Shown here piece after piece: positions 11,794-22,047 of a DNA stretch of 64,000 nucleotides. The notes beneath the pieces are model-generated. The model saw nothing but the letters and a program-made list of their open reading frames with translations, was not told the origin of the DNA and did not search any database. The DNA comes from Thalassobaculum sp. OXR-137 (GTDB lineage: Bacteria; Pseudomonadota; Alphaproteobacteria; Thalassobaculales; Thalassobaculaceae): contig NZ_CP139715.1 of assembly GCF_034377285.1 (NCBI RefSeq), positions 124,001 through 188,000 of the forward strand, written 5' to 3'. Position 1 is the stretch's first letter. Each line of letters begins with the position of its first letter. The translations under genes and the position numbers were made by a program.

Positions 11794-13332
11794 ATGGCGT
11801 CGGGACAACAGACAACGGACGAGCTCTCCGGCGGGATCGCGCGGGCGCGCGATTTGGCGCGCCGGGGCAGCCTGCAAACGGCAATCGGCGAACTGGAGGC
11901 TCTGGCGCGGCGCAGCGCCGACCCCGCACCGGCGATCTTCGAGATCGGCAATCTGACCAAGGCGGCCGGCCTGTACGACCAGGCAGAGGCGGCGTTCCGC
12001 CAGGTCATGAAGACCTATCCCGGCTCGATCGAGGCGGCGACCAACCTCGCCAACGTGCTGAGCGCCAAGGGTCAGGCCGACACCGCCATCGCCATCCTGC
12101 GCAACGTGCAGTCGGTGGTGCAGGGCAATGCGATCGTCGACATCTCCCTGGCCGACGCGCTGTTCGCCGACGACCGGATCGAGGAAGCCCTGGCCGCCTA
12201 TGACGACCTCGCCGCCCGCTACGCCGGCTATGCGCCGGTCCATGCCAACCGTGGCGAGGCCCTGGCCCGGCTCGGCCGCCACGCGGAGGCGATCGCCGCC
12301 CTCGACAAGGCGGCGGCGCTGGACCGGTCCAACCCGAACATCGTGCGCAACCGGGCCTTCAGCCGCCTCGCCATGGGCGACATGCGCGGCGGGTTCGCCG
12401 AGTACGAGGCGCGGCTGAACCCGGCCCTGGCGACCGCGCCGGTGCGCACCAACCTGACCGCGCCGCGCTGGACCGGCGCCCTGCCCCTGGACGGACCGCT
12501 GCTGGTGGTGGCGGAACAGGGGCTCGGGGACGAGATCCGGTTCGCCGCCGCCCTGCCCGACCTGATCGCGCGGGCCGGCGACGTGGTGGTCGAATGCGAC
12601 CCGCGGCTGGTCGACCTTCTGGCCGCCAGCCTGCCGACCGTCCGGGTGATCCCCTTCGACCGCCGGCGCGACGGGCAGCGTCCTGTGTTCGACTATGCCG
12701 GCCTGCCGGTCCGCCCCGCCGCCTGGATCGAGATCGGGAGCCTGCCGCACCGGCTGGGCCTGCCGGGCCGGGTGCCGATGGCGACCCTGGGCTACATGAC
12801 GCCGGACCAGCCGCGGGCGAACCTGATGCGGGCGCGCCTGAAGGCGGAAGCGTCGCAACGGCCGCTGATCGGCTTCTGCTGGGGCAGCGGGGCCGGCGAA
12901 CGGCCGCGCCAGCGCTTCTATCCCCTGTTGCGGGACTGGGCGCCGGTGCTGACCGGGCTGGATGCGGCCTTCGTCGACCTTCAGTACATCCCCTCCGCGG
13001 AGGATCGCGCGACGTTCCGGGACCTGTGCGGGGTGGAGATCATCGACACCGACGACCTGGACAAGCGCAACGACCTGGCCACCGCCGCCTGCCTCGCCTA
13101 CGCCATGGATGCGGTCGTCGGGGTGTCGAGTTCGGTGGCGGCGATGGCTGGGGCGGTCGGCACCCCGACCGTGGAGGTCACCCCGGAACGGACCTGGGTG
13201 CCACTGGTCGGCGGGCGGGACGCCTGGATCGGCTCGATCGTGGCGGCCTATCCGGACCGGCCGGGCGACTGGCCCCAGGCCATGCAGCGTGCCCTCGGCG
13301 AACTGAAGGACATTCTCGACCCGTCGGCCTGA
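11794..13332 (+). CDS. TPR protein with GT9-like C-terminal domain (paralogue 1)
   Basis: The 512-residue protein has about five TPR-like helical repeats in its first 220 residues (for example YDQAEAAFRQVMKTYPGS and HAEAIAALDKAAALDRSN), then a domain with RWTGALPLDGPLLVVAEQGLGDEIRFAA, PLIGFCWGSGAGERPRQRF and a C-terminal VVGVSSSVAAMAGAVGTPTVEV. That second half resembles glycosyltransferase family 9 (ADP-heptose:LPS type), as commonly annotated in TPR proteins of this group; activity is unproven. ATG 11794 is chosen over an upstream TTG at 11734. It converges with a diverged paralogue whose stop is 5 bp away. Confidence 0.8.
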   Translation: MASGQQTTDELSGGIARARDLARRGSLQTAIGELEALARRSADPAPAIFEIGNLTKAAGLYDQAEAAFRQVMKTYPGSIEAATNLANVLSAKGQADTAIAILRNVQSVVQGNAIVDISLADALFADDRIEEALAAYDDLAARYAGYAPVHANRGEALARLGRHAEAIAALDKAAALDRSNPNIVRNRAFSRLAMGDMRGGFAEYEARLNPALATAPVRTNLTAPRWTGALPLDGPLLVVAEQGLGDEIRFAAALPDLIARAGDVVVECDPRLVDLLAASLPTVRVIPFDRRRDGQRPVFDYAGLPVRPAAWIEIGSLPHRLGLPGRVPMATLGYMTPDQPRANLMRARLKAEASQRPLIGFCWGSGAGERPRQRFYPLLRDWAPVLTGLDAAFVDLQYIPSAEDRATFRDLCGVEIIDTDDLDKRNDLATAACLAYAMDAVVGVSSSVAAMAGAVGTPTVEVTPERTWVPLVGGRDAWIGSIVAAYPDRPGDWPQAMQRALGELKDILDPSA

Positions 13333-13337
13333 GCGCC

Positions 13338-14909
13338 TCAGCCGCCGTCCAGCGCCTGCTTCATTCTTTCGACCGCCCGGCGCCAGGACCCGTCGTGATC
13401 CTGCCAGTACAGGCGGGCCGTCGGGTACCAGGAGGTCCGTGCCTTGCCGAGCCCCCAGCGGGCGTCGGCGCCGCTGTCGAGAAGCAGCCGGGTGTCGATG
13501 CCCAGCGCCGCGGAGAGATGGGCGACAAGCGCATCGATCGACACCACCACGTCGCAGGCGGCGATGCGGGCGGCCATGGCATCCACATCCGCCGGATCGG
13601 GATCCGGTTCCAGCAGCAGCTTGTCGGCCGCCATGTCGCGTTCTTCGGCCGTCATGCCGCGCTGGAGCGACACCACCACGCGCCCCGGGATCGCCACCGC
13701 GTCGAGCACGGCTTCCAACGGGATCGAGCGGCGGGCGGACCCGGGATCCGGATGCCGCCAGGAAAGCCCGATGACCCGCTCGTCCCCGCTGGACCAGCGG
13801 TCGCGCCAGGACGCCACCTTGGCCGGATCCGCCTCCAGATACGCCCGGGAGAGGGACTGGTAGCCGTCCTCGTAGATCTTGGTGTGCAGAGCCAGGCTGC
13901 CGACCGCCGACTGGAAATGGAGCTGGGTCTTGCCGATCGCGTCGTCCGGCGGCGAGGTGCGGGCAACGACCGTCACGCCGTTGAACGACCGTTCGAACAG
14001 CGTCTGCATCCGGCTGTCGCATTCCACGACTAGCGGCTCGGTGCCCCGGCGGATGATCTCCGGAATGACCGCAGCGAAGCGGATCTCGTCCGCCGGAGAG
14101 CCTTCGCCCCAGACCAGCATCCCCTTCCCCGTCAGCGGGGCCCCGGTCCAGATCGGCAGGTCGAAATCGCGGCGCTTGGCGCCGACCCGAGGATCGATGT
14201 TGTTGGCGTCGAAGCGCGCCTCGTAGGCGGCCCAGCCTTCGCCGTCCCGGCCGATCGCCAGCAGCGCGTGGGCCAGGATTGTGCGGGCCACCGGGTTGTT
14301 CCCGGAAATCTCCAGCGCCTTCTCGCCGGCCTCGATCGCCTCGTCGGGTCGCCCGAGCTTCAGGCACACATCGGCGATGCCGGCGAGGGCCCGCACCGAC
14401 GCCGGATCCAGGTCGTTGGTGTTGCGATAGGCGTCCTCCGCCTCGTCCAGCCGGTCCAGGGACATCAGCACGTGGCCGAGCGCCAGCCAGAGTGCCGGTT
14501 CCCGCGGATCCGTGCGCAGGGCGACGCGCAGATCGGTATAGGCCTCCACCGGCTTGTTTCCGGCCATCAGCGCCGCACCGCGCTCCGCCTGGGCGAGCGG
14601 CCACAGCGGGTCGCCGCGGCGGATACGGTCGAGACAGGCCAGGGAGTCGTCGACGGCGCCGACCCGCCAGGCGACCCGTCCCATGAGCAGCAGCGCTTCC
14701 GGTGCGTTCGGCGCAATCCGCCACGCCTCCTCCGCCAGGGCGAAGGCCTGATCCGCCTCCCCAAGCTCCAGCGCCATGTCGGCCGCCCGGGCCCGCGCGG
14801 TGATCGGCGCACCGTCGATCGCCGCCTTGAACTGAGCCAAGGCGGCCTTCGTGTTGCCGGCCGCCGCGAGACGCTCGGCTTCCTGGAGAGGATCAACCGT
14901 TTTGGACAC
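13338..14909 (-). CDS. TPR protein with GT9-like C-terminal domain (paralogue 2)
   Basis: This paralogue of the preceding gene lies on the opposite strand. From the GTG at 14909 (AGGG upstream) it is 523 residues; the frame is also open from an ATG at 14981, adding 24 residues. TPR units occupy about the first 235 residues. The C-terminal half shows DLPIWTGAPLTGKGMLVWGE, DEIRFAAVIPEIIRRGTEP, IGLSWRHPDPGSARRSIPL and VVSIDALVAHLSAALG, a GT9-like pattern. Its start faces the ssrA gene divergently. A role in surface polysaccharide or protein glycosylation is a family-based guess. Confidence 0.8.
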   Translation of the reverse strand: MSKTVDPLQEAERLAAAGNTKAALAQFKAAIDGAPITARARAADMALELGEADQAFALAEEAWRIAPNAPEALLLMGRVAWRVGAVDDSLACLDRIRRGDPLWPLAQAERGAALMAGNKPVEAYTDLRVALRTDPREPALWLALGHVLMSLDRLDEAEDAYRNTNDLDPASVRALAGIADVCLKLGRPDEAIEAGEKALEISGNNPVARTILAHALLAIGRDGEGWAAYEARFDANNIDPRVGAKRRDFDLPIWTGAPLTGKGMLVWGEGSPADEIRFAAVIPEIIRRGTEPLVVECDSRMQTLFERSFNGVTVVARTSPPDDAIGKTQLHFQSAVGSLALHTKIYEDGYQSLSRAYLEADPAKVASWRDRWSSGDERVIGLSWRHPDPGSARRSIPLEAVLDAVAIPGRVVVSLQRGMTAEERDMAADKLLLEPDPDPADVDAMAARIAACDVVVSIDALVAHLSAALGIDTRLLLDSGADARWGLGKARTSWYPTARLYWQDHDGSWRRAVERMKQALDGG

Positions 14910-15029
14910 CGTTACCGCCCTGACTATCCGGCATTCGTTCGGGATCGTTCTGTACCGGCGATTGCGCAGTGTTTCGCACAAGACCCTTTAACAGCCGTTA
15001 AGAAGGGCTTATATCCTGCGTTGTCGGCT

Positions 15030-15345
15030 TCGGTCGACTATGGCGATAAACGGCGCTCGGAATAAGCGTAGCGGACCCGGGGGCAGTACCCGGCGCCTCC
15101 ACCAAAATCTCCGTCTGTTCTCCACAAGAACAGCCGGAACGTTTCATGGGGGCGAAACAGGATCGACGCGCGTGGTAAAGGACCGCTTTTTGCCCGGCAT
15201 GGTTCCGCCGTTATCGGGCCGTATGATAGTTGCGAACGACAACTATGCTGAGGCGCGCCTGGCTGCGTAAGCAGCTCGGTAGTCTCGATTAATCCGTTGC
15301 GGTTAGCGTCGTAACGTGGGGCTCGCGGGCCGCCTAGCAACAGAA
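15030..15345 (+). ncRNA. ssrA: Circularly permuted two-piece tmRNA
   Basis: tmRNA rescues stalled ribosomes and adds a degradation tag. The gene is permuted: the 3' tRNA-like half comes first, with a T-arm (GGACCCGGGGGCAGTACCCG, 15073-15092) and acceptor strand CGCCTCC plus ACCA ending at 15104. A 43-nt intervening segment (15105-15147) is followed by the mature 5' end GGGGGCG at 15148, then AAACAGGATCGACG. GGGGGCG pairs with CGCCTCC over 7 bp with one G-U. The tag frame follows. The outer limits are estimated: the acceptor piece probably begins near 15030 and the coding piece ends near 15345. A possible -10 (TTATAT, 15009-15014) lies upstream. Confidence 0.93.
15232..15270 (+). other. tmRNA proteolysis-tag reading frame
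   Basis: The frame encodes ANDNYAEARLAA then a TAA stop; with the tRNA-borne Ala the tag is AANDNYAEARLAA. It sits in the GATAGTTGCGAACGACAAC context that resembles the tag entry site of other tmRNAs. The C-terminal LAA is the ClpX-recognised end, and the N-terminal AANDNYAE part is the segment bound by SspB, whose gene follows. Confidence 0.93.
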
Positions 15346-15486
15346 GGCTCGCACCTCTCCCGGATCCATCCGTCACCGCCCCGCCACCGCCGCCGACTCC
15401 CTGCCGCCTGTGACGTGGCATTTTTCCCTTGAAGCTCCACAGGGCGCTGGTGTTCATTGGCCGAACGTCCAATGTCCGGGAAGCCG

Positions 15487-15972
15487 ATGGCTGACGATCT
15501 CTTTAGATACGACCTCATGGTCGAAACGGCCCTGCGTGGCGTTGTTCGCGACGCCCTTCGACGGGCGGCGGAGCGCGGTCTTCCGGGCAATCACCACTTT
15601 TACATCACGTTCAAGACCCGCGCCCCGGGCGTGAACATTCCGCCCTATCTGGTGGAGCGGTATCCGGACGAGATGACCATCGTCCTGCAGTTCCAGTTCT
15701 GGGATCTGGAAATCCTGGAGGACCAGTTCTCCGTCACGCTGAGCTTCAACGACATCCGCGAGCCGCTGACGATTCCGTTCGAGGCCTTGACCGGCTTCGC
15801 CGATCCGTCCGTGCAGTTCGGGCTGCAGTTCCAGCAGACGACCAACGGCGACACCCCGACGGGGGACGACGATCCCGACGGCGGCGACACGCCCGATGGC
15901 GACGACGACGCCACCGACGATGCCGGCAGCGGCGAGGTGGTCTCCCTCGATCAGTTCCGCAAGAAGAAATAA
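15487..15972 (+). CDS. sspB: SspB-type ClpXP adaptor (alpha type)
   Basis: SspB tethers ssrA-tagged proteins to ClpXP. The 161-residue protein has the folded substrate-binding domain (1-115; [53 protein letters not shown]), an acidic Asp/Gly/Thr linker (about 118-148) and a short conserved C-terminal ClpX-binding tail, [15 protein letters not shown] 15487 is preferred because GGGAAG precedes it by about six bases; ATGs at 15457 and 15472 are also in frame. It lies about 140 bp downstream of ssrA on the same strand, so tag and adaptor genes are neighbours. Confidence 0.93.
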   Translation: MADDLFRYDLMVETALRGVVRDALRRAAERGLPGNHHFYITFKTRAPGVNIPPYLVERYPDEMTIVLQFQFWDLEILEDQFSVTLSFNDIREPLTIPFEALTGFADPSVQFGLQFQQTTNGDTPTGDDDPDGGDTPDGDDDATDDAGSGEVVSLDQFRKKK

Positions 15973-16039
15973 CATTAGCCATGCCGGGGCCGACCGGTTC
16001 GGCACCCGTGCGATGCCGCAGACCGGAGAGGATGCCCCT

Positions 16040-17650
<1,611 letters not shown>

Positions 17651-17657
17651 GCCTCCG

Positions 17658-18032
17658 ATGACCGCTCCCGCCTTCGCCGCCGTCCCGATCCTGCGGATCT
17701 TCGACCCGGCGAAGGCGCTCGGTTTCTACCGGGACTGGCTCGGCTTCGCCGTCGACTGGGAGCATCGCTTCGAGCCGGCGGCGCCGCTTTACCTGCAGGT
17801 CTCGCGCGGAGGCATGCGGTTGCACCTCACCGAACATCATGGCGACTGCGCCCCCGGCGCGACCGTCTTCGTCCAGACGACCGCCCTCACCGACTTTCAT
17901 GCCGAGATCATGGCGCGGGACTATCCGTTCAATCGGCCGGGCCTAGACCCCGCCCCCTGGGGCGGGCTGCTGATGGAAGTCACCGACCCCTTCGCCAACC
18001 GCCTGCGGTTCTGGGAAGACACCGGCACCTGA
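17658..18032 (+). CDS. Glyoxalase/bleomycin-resistance-like VOC family protein
   Basis: The 124-residue protein has a single VOC fold: AAVPILRIFDPAKALGFYRDWLGF at the start, MRLHLTEHHGDC in the middle and VTDPFANRLRFWED at the end. This pattern matches the bleomycin-resistance (BRP-like) subgroup, which often binds hydrophobic ligands and lacks an enzyme role. It starts 7 bp after the fumarase stop, so the two are probably co-transcribed. The substrate is unknown. Confidence 0.82.
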   Translation: MTAPAFAAVPILRIFDPAKALGFYRDWLGFAVDWEHRFEPAAPLYLQVSRGGMRLHLTEHHGDCAPGATVFVQTTALTDFHAEIMARDYPFNRPGLDPAPWGGLLMEVTDPFANRLRFWEDTGT

Positions 18033-18036
18033 CGGC

Positions 18037-19068
18037 TCACACCCGGGTGCGGCTGTCCAGGTTGAGCGCCTCGCCCAGGTCGAGGATGCCCGACAATTCC
18101 GCGAAGACCCGCTCCACCGATACCGGCTCGCACAGGGTCTTGCCATCGCCGATCTCGAACGGGTCGGCCCGTGTGTCGAACAGCAGGGTCAAGTGGCTGT
18201 CGACGCAGACGAAATGGGCCGCGTCGTACCCGATGACCTCGGTCATCTTCACCAGCCGCTCCATGAAGGCCGGGGTGAGCAGGTAGCGGGCGCCGATCTG
18301 ATCGGTGGCGAAGACCGTGAACCTCTCCTCGAAGTCGAGCGATTCCAGATCCACCGGCCGGAACGCCGGGCGTTCGTCCGTGCCGATCCAGACAGGTCCG
18401 GTGGCCTTGCGGAAGAAGGTCCGGCGGCCGACGCCGACGACATCGCCGGCAATCTCCTTCCGGGTCAGGGCGATACGGACCACCATCCCCTCGAACGGCG
18501 TGTTCTGATCGCGGACCTCCGGCCCGTGCTCGCTGACCACGAGATCCCAGACATCGGCGCTGTAGCCCTCGCCCTCGACATGCAGTCCTTCGGACCAGTG
18601 GCAGTGTTCCGGCGCATAGGGGAGCATCCCGGCATCGCGCAGGTCCGAGCGGGCGTCGTCCGCTTCCTCGCCCGTCGAGTCTGGCCGATAGGAGAAGCCG
18701 AGGAAGCCGGCGATGTCGGCGACCACCTGTTTCTCCATCGCCCGGGCCTTCGCCACCCGCTCGGCCGACTGGCCGGAGCTCATCGCCGCCCCGATGACGA
18801 ACAGGCCGACGATGCCGCCGATGAACACTGGGAACGCCAGAAAGGGATGGATCGCCGCGGAGCCGAAGACCGCCACGACGAACCCGCCGAAGAACGTCGC
18901 CGCCTGGATATAGCGCTTGCGGTAGTCGGGCTTCTGGCGTCCGGGATACTGCTCCTGCAGCGCCTGCATCTTCGGCCAGAGGGTTTGCCGGACGAACGGC
19001 CGCACGCCTTTCAACCAGGGCCGGTCCTCGGCAATGTGAGGCAGGCGGCCGGTCGGCGTCTGCGGCAC
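18037..19068 (-). CDS. DUF3137 membrane protein
   Basis: The 343-residue protein has a charged N-terminus (Trp/Pro-rich, 1-50), two adjacent hydrophobic helices (about residues 55-95; FFGGFVVAVFG, FIGGIVGLFVIGAAM) and a soluble beta-rich C-terminal half (FEGMVVRIALT, FEERFTVFATDQIGARYLLTP). This matches the DUF3137 family, which is frequently next to lemA. It starts 6 bp past the LemA stop on the same strand, and it converges with the VOC gene. Its biochemical role is unknown. Confidence 0.83.
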   Translation of the reverse strand: MPQTPTGRLPHIAEDRPWLKGVRPFVRQTLWPKMQALQEQYPGRQKPDYRKRYIQAATFFGGFVVAVFGSAAIHPFLAFPVFIGGIVGLFVIGAAMSSGQSAERVAKARAMEKQVVADIAGFLGFSYRPDSTGEEADDARSDLRDAGMLPYAPEHCHWSEGLHVEGEGYSADVWDLVVSEHGPEVRDQNTPFEGMVVRIALTRKEIAGDVVGVGRRTFFRKATGPVWIGTDERPAFRPVDLESLDFEERFTVFATDQIGARYLLTPAFMERLVKMTEVIGYDAAHFVCVDSHLTLLFDTRADPFEIGDGKTLCEPVSVERVFAELSGILDLGEALNLDSRTRV

Positions 19069-19074
19069 GCCGTG

Positions 19075-19659
19075 CTATCCGAACTGTTTGGCGACGTCGA
19101 CCGCGCCGCGGGTGCCGCTCTCGGTCTCGAAATACGGCCACGGCCGGACCTCCATCGGCCCCGCCAGAAGGTTGCCCGGGAAAGTCTCGATCGCGTTGCG
19201 GTGGTGCATCACCGACATGTTGTAGTACCGCCGGGCGGCGGCGATGTTGCCCTCCACCTCTTCCAGCGTGTCCTGCACCCGCACCATGCTCTCGTCGGAT
19301 TTCAGCTCCGGATAGCCCTCGGCCATGCTGAACAGGGTACGGACCTCCGCGTGCAGGGCGCGCTCGGCGTCCAGATGGGCCGCGATCTCCCCGGCGCTCG
19401 CCTTGTCGTAGGGTTCGGCGGCCCTGGCGCGGAGCTCGGTGATCCTCTCCAGCAGCGCCGCCTCGTGGCTCATGAACTTGCGGGCGGTGGCGACCACGTG
19501 CGGCACCAGGTCGTGTCGCTTGCGGAGCTGCACGTCGACCGAGGCCAGGGCCTGTTCCGCCTCGTTGCCGGTGACGACGATGCGGCGATGGGTACGATAG
19601 AGGGTGAAAGCCCCGGCCACCCCCGCGCCGCCCAGGGCGACCAAGGTCGACATTTCCAT
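19075..19659 (-). CDS. lemA: LemA family protein
   Basis: LemA proteins are small, mostly helical membrane-anchored proteins of unclear function. The ATG at 19659 follows GGGGAG, which sets the start; the frame is open upstream to 19848 without support. The 194-residue product has an N-terminal hydrophobic segment, then NEAEQALASVDVQLRKRHDL and LVPHVVATARKFM, YPELKSDESM and a VEGNIAAARRYYN segment, all hallmarks of LemA. It forms a two-gene unit with the DUF3137 gene and is divergent from the hydrolase gene. Confidence 0.9.
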   Translation of the reverse strand: MEMSTLVALGGAGVAGAFTLYRTHRRIVVTGNEAEQALASVDVQLRKRHDLVPHVVATARKFMSHEAALLERITELRARAAEPYDKASAGEIAAHLDAERALHAEVRTLFSMAEGYPELKSDESMVRVQDTLEEVEGNIAAARRYYNMSVMHHRNAIETFPGNLLAGPMEVRPWPYFETESGTRGAVDVAKQFG

Positions 19660-19741
19660 TCCGCGTCTCCCCGCGCCATCCGGATCGGCAGTATAATCGG
19701 GGCGCGACACACCGATCCAGACCACCGTTCCAGGCTGCCGC

Positions 19742-20365
19742 ATGTCCGACACCCCGTTCCTGACCGACGGTCCCGCCGAGGCGGCCGTCACCCTTGTCCT
19801 GGCCCATGGGGCGGGCGCGCCGATGGACAGCCCGTTCATGTCCGCCATCGCCGAGCGGATCGCGGCGCGGGGCCATCGGGTGGTGCGGTTCGAATTCGAC
19901 TATATGGCCGAGCGCCGCACGACGGGGCACCGACGTCCGCCGGAACGGGCGCCGGCGCTGCTGGAGCAGTGGCGGGGGGTCATCGACCGGCTCGGCGGAC
20001 CGGACGCGGTGGCGATCGGCGGCAAGTCCATGGGCGGTCGGATGGCGTCTCTCGTCGCCGCGGAGACGGCGGTGCGCGGCTGCCTGTGTCTTGGCTATCC
20101 GTTCCACCCGCCGGGCAAGCCGGAGCGGCTGCGCACCGAGCATCTGGCGCGCCTGCGCTGCCCGACGCTGATCGTTCAGGGAAGCCGGGATCCGTTCGGC
20201 ACGAAGGAAGAGGTTGCCGCAATGGGCCTGCCGGACGGCCTGGAGATCGAGTGGATCGAAGACGGCAACCATGACCTGGCGCCGCGCAAGGCCAGCGGAT
20301 GGAGCGTCGAGCAGGCCTGGGATCGGGCGGCGGATATGACCGACCGGTTCCTGCGGACGCTCTGA
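19742..20365 (+). CDS. Alpha/beta-hydrolase (Tex30/KANL3-like)
   Basis: The 207-residue protein shows an early LVLAHGAGAPMDSPFM oxyanion segment, a nucleophile elbow GGKSMGGR with Ser96, a likely acid Asp in QGSRDPFG and a His in DGNHDL. These define a small cytosolic alpha/beta hydrolase of the type named after human Tex30. The substrate is unknown. It is divergent from lemA (83 bp between starts) and converges with a small membrane protein gene. Confidence 0.85.
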   Translation: MSDTPFLTDGPAEAAVTLVLAHGAGAPMDSPFMSAIAERIAARGHRVVRFEFDYMAERRTTGHRRPPERAPALLEQWRGVIDRLGGPDAVAIGGKSMGGRMASLVAAETAVRGCLCLGYPFHPPGKPERLRTEHLARLRCPTLIVQGSRDPFGTKEEVAAMGLPDGLEIEWIEDGNHDLAPRKASGWSVEQAWDRAADMTDRFLRTL

Positions 20366-20374
20366 GCCGTCGGG

Positions 20375-20662
20375 TTATTCGGTCAGGATCGCCTTGATCT
20401 CCCGCGGGTCGAGGCCGACAGCCTCCACCTCCTGGCGAGTGATGGTAACGCCCATCCGATCGTCCGAGAGCTGCCCGAGAAGTCCGCTCAACGGTCCCGT
20501 TCTTTCCGCGTCCTGTGTCGCCATCCATCCGAGTACGCCGCCGACCAAGGGAGGTCCGGCGACGAGGCCCATCCAGAAGACGGCAATCGCCACAGATCGA
20601 AGCGCCGACGTGGCGCGTTCAACGAAGCTCAGGTGCTGATCATTCCAGGTATCGACCGCCAT
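20375..20662 (-). CDS. Hypothetical 95-residue single-pass membrane protein
   Basis: I do not recognise a family. The protein has one hydrophobic stretch (about residues 22-47; AIAVFWMGLVAGPPLVGG) between a charged N-terminus and a soluble tail with MGVTITRQEVEAVGLDPREIKAILTE. Codon use and GC content match the genome, and the stop is 9 bp from the hydrolase stop. A credible promoter (TTGAAT, 16 bp, TATGAT) lies 46-73 bp upstream, which supports a real gene. Confidence 0.6.
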   Translation of the reverse strand: MAVDTWNDQHLSFVERATSALRSVAIAVFWMGLVAGPPLVGGVLGWMATQDAERTGPLSGLLGQLSDDRMGVTITRQEVEAVGLDPREIKAILTE

Positions 20663-20707
20663 CTAGCTCGTCCCCACAAAAGAGCCGGTCGTCTCATCTG
20701 GAATAAG

Positions 20708-20735
20708 ATCATACGCATCAGGGGTAAAAATTCAA
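20708..20735 (-). promoter_or_regulatory. Candidate sigma-70 promoter of the 95-residue membrane protein gene
   Basis: On the minus strand TTGAAT (20735-20730) and TATGAT (20713-20708) are separated by 16 bp, within an AT-rich stretch. The -10 matches the consensus in five of six bases. The gene start is at 20662, leaving a leader of about 40 nt. Confidence 0.45.
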
Positions 20736-20788
20736 TTAACGTCGCGATCCTAAAATTTCATCTAATGCTTCATCCACTTCAGGCATCA

Positions 20789-21946
20789 TTACCGAAGATG
20801 GGCGACCGCATTGTCCCTATGCTTTCCCGTGTATTTAGACAGCTTTTTTATTAAATACTCCGCGTCTTCTTCGGAGAAACCGTCGTCGTCCGCATCGAAG
20901 GTGGTGAGCACGCGTTCCAGCACGGTCTCGGCGAACCGCTCCCGCGCGTCCGGCGCGTCGACCATCTCGGTGGTCCGTGCGACATCCACGGCGGCGCGCA
21001 GGATGATCCGGTCGTGCTCGCTCATCCCGGCCTTGGAGGCCAGGGATTTCAGACCGTTGGCCCCATCGTCGTGGACGAGCAGGTCGGCGTTGCGGAACGC
21101 GATCTTGGCGCGGACAGCGAGCCCGGCGGCGACGAAGGCCAGATCCCCCGTACAGGCCGCGCGCAGCAGGATGGAATCCGTCAGACGGCCGTTGCGGGCC
21201 ATCTCGCGCACCAGATCCTCGACCCTGTTCGCATCGCCGTCCGACAGCAGGGCGAGCGTCGCCCGCTCCCGCCCTTCCAGCACCAGGTCGGTCGCCATGT
21301 CCGGCGAGATCTCGTGGCGCCGGACCAGTTCGTCCTTCAGCTTCTCGGAGACCATCGACACCAGCCGTTCGGCCACCGCGACCGGAAGGGTCGCACGGCC
21401 GACCATCGGGGCCTGCAGGCGCGGGCTGTCGCCGAACCGGTCGAGGGCCTTGCCGAGAGCCGGCTCGTTGAGCTCGGCGCCGGGGTTGGAGACGACGGCG
21501 ACCACGACGTCCTCGTTGCCGCGCTCGACAAGCGCGCCGGCGACGACCTCGGAGACCTCGCCGCGGTTGGCGATCGCGAGCTGCTTGTCGGTGTCGCCCT
21601 CCTCCACCAGCGAGACCAGATCGCCGTCGGTCAGCACGACGCTGTCGCTGATGACCGGCAGCGCCACATCGGCCACGTCCTTGGCGAGCTTCAGCGCCAC
21701 GTCATGGGGCAGGCCGACGGACTGTCGCACGGCCTCGGCCAGGCTCTGGCGCACCTGCTGTTCCAGGTCGCCGGCGAGCTTGCGGACGATGTCCAAGGCG
21801 ATGTCGCGTTCCGCCGGACCGAGTTGCGGGCTGTCGATCGACCGACCGATGGCGTCGGCCACCTCGCCGCGCGCCTCCGCCGTGGCGGAGCGCGACAGCT
21901 TGGTCATCAGTTGCGCCAGGGTCGGTGCTGCTTTGTCACCGGTCAT
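20789..21946 (-). CDS. DUF2336 protein
   Basis: The 385-residue protein is almost wholly helical, built of HEAT-like alternating charged and hydrophobic repeats (IVRKLAGDLEQQVRQSLAEA, LVRRHEISPDMATDLVLEG), and matches DUF2336, a family largely restricted to alphaproteobacteria. It has no signal peptide or membrane segment. Homologues are sometimes linked to signalling genes, but the function is unknown. Its C-terminal codons (20789-20870) are distinctly AT-richer than the rest and run into an AT-rich spacer. Confidence 0.85.
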   Translation of the reverse strand: MTGDKAAPTLAQLMTKLSRSATAEARGEVADAIGRSIDSPQLGPAERDIALDIVRKLAGDLEQQVRQSLAEAVRQSVGLPHDVALKLAKDVADVALPVISDSVVLTDGDLVSLVEEGDTDKQLAIANRGEVSEVVAGALVERGNEDVVVAVVSNPGAELNEPALGKALDRFGDSPRLQAPMVGRATLPVAVAERLVSMVSEKLKDELVRRHEISPDMATDLVLEGRERATLALLSDGDANRVEDLVREMARNGRLTDSILLRAACTGDLAFVAAGLAVRAKIAFRNADLLVHDDGANGLKSLASKAGMSEHDRIILRAAVDVARTTEMVDAPDARERFAETVLERVLTTFDADDDGFSEEDAEYLIKKLSKYTGKHRDNAVAHLR

Positions 21947-22047
21947 GGATCGAGCCTCCTCGACATGTCAGTCCGAGGCGATCATAGCAGCGTTTTATGC
22001 AGGGCGCTGCGATTCCGCGCGCCGGCGCCGGCCGGGAGCGGGCCGGA

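Noticed and set aside
11740-14724. Very long open frame on the minus strand opposite the TPR genes (and similar long frames at 30047-32869 plus and 22852-24576 minus)
   Set aside because: The composition is Arg/Gly/Pro/Ala-rich and repetitive, and well-recognised genes lie on the other strand or frame. High GC makes such shadow frames common.
15843-15925. GACGACG-type repeats near 15.87-15.92 kb
   Set aside because: They encode the acidic Asp/Gly linker of SspB, typical of this adaptor.
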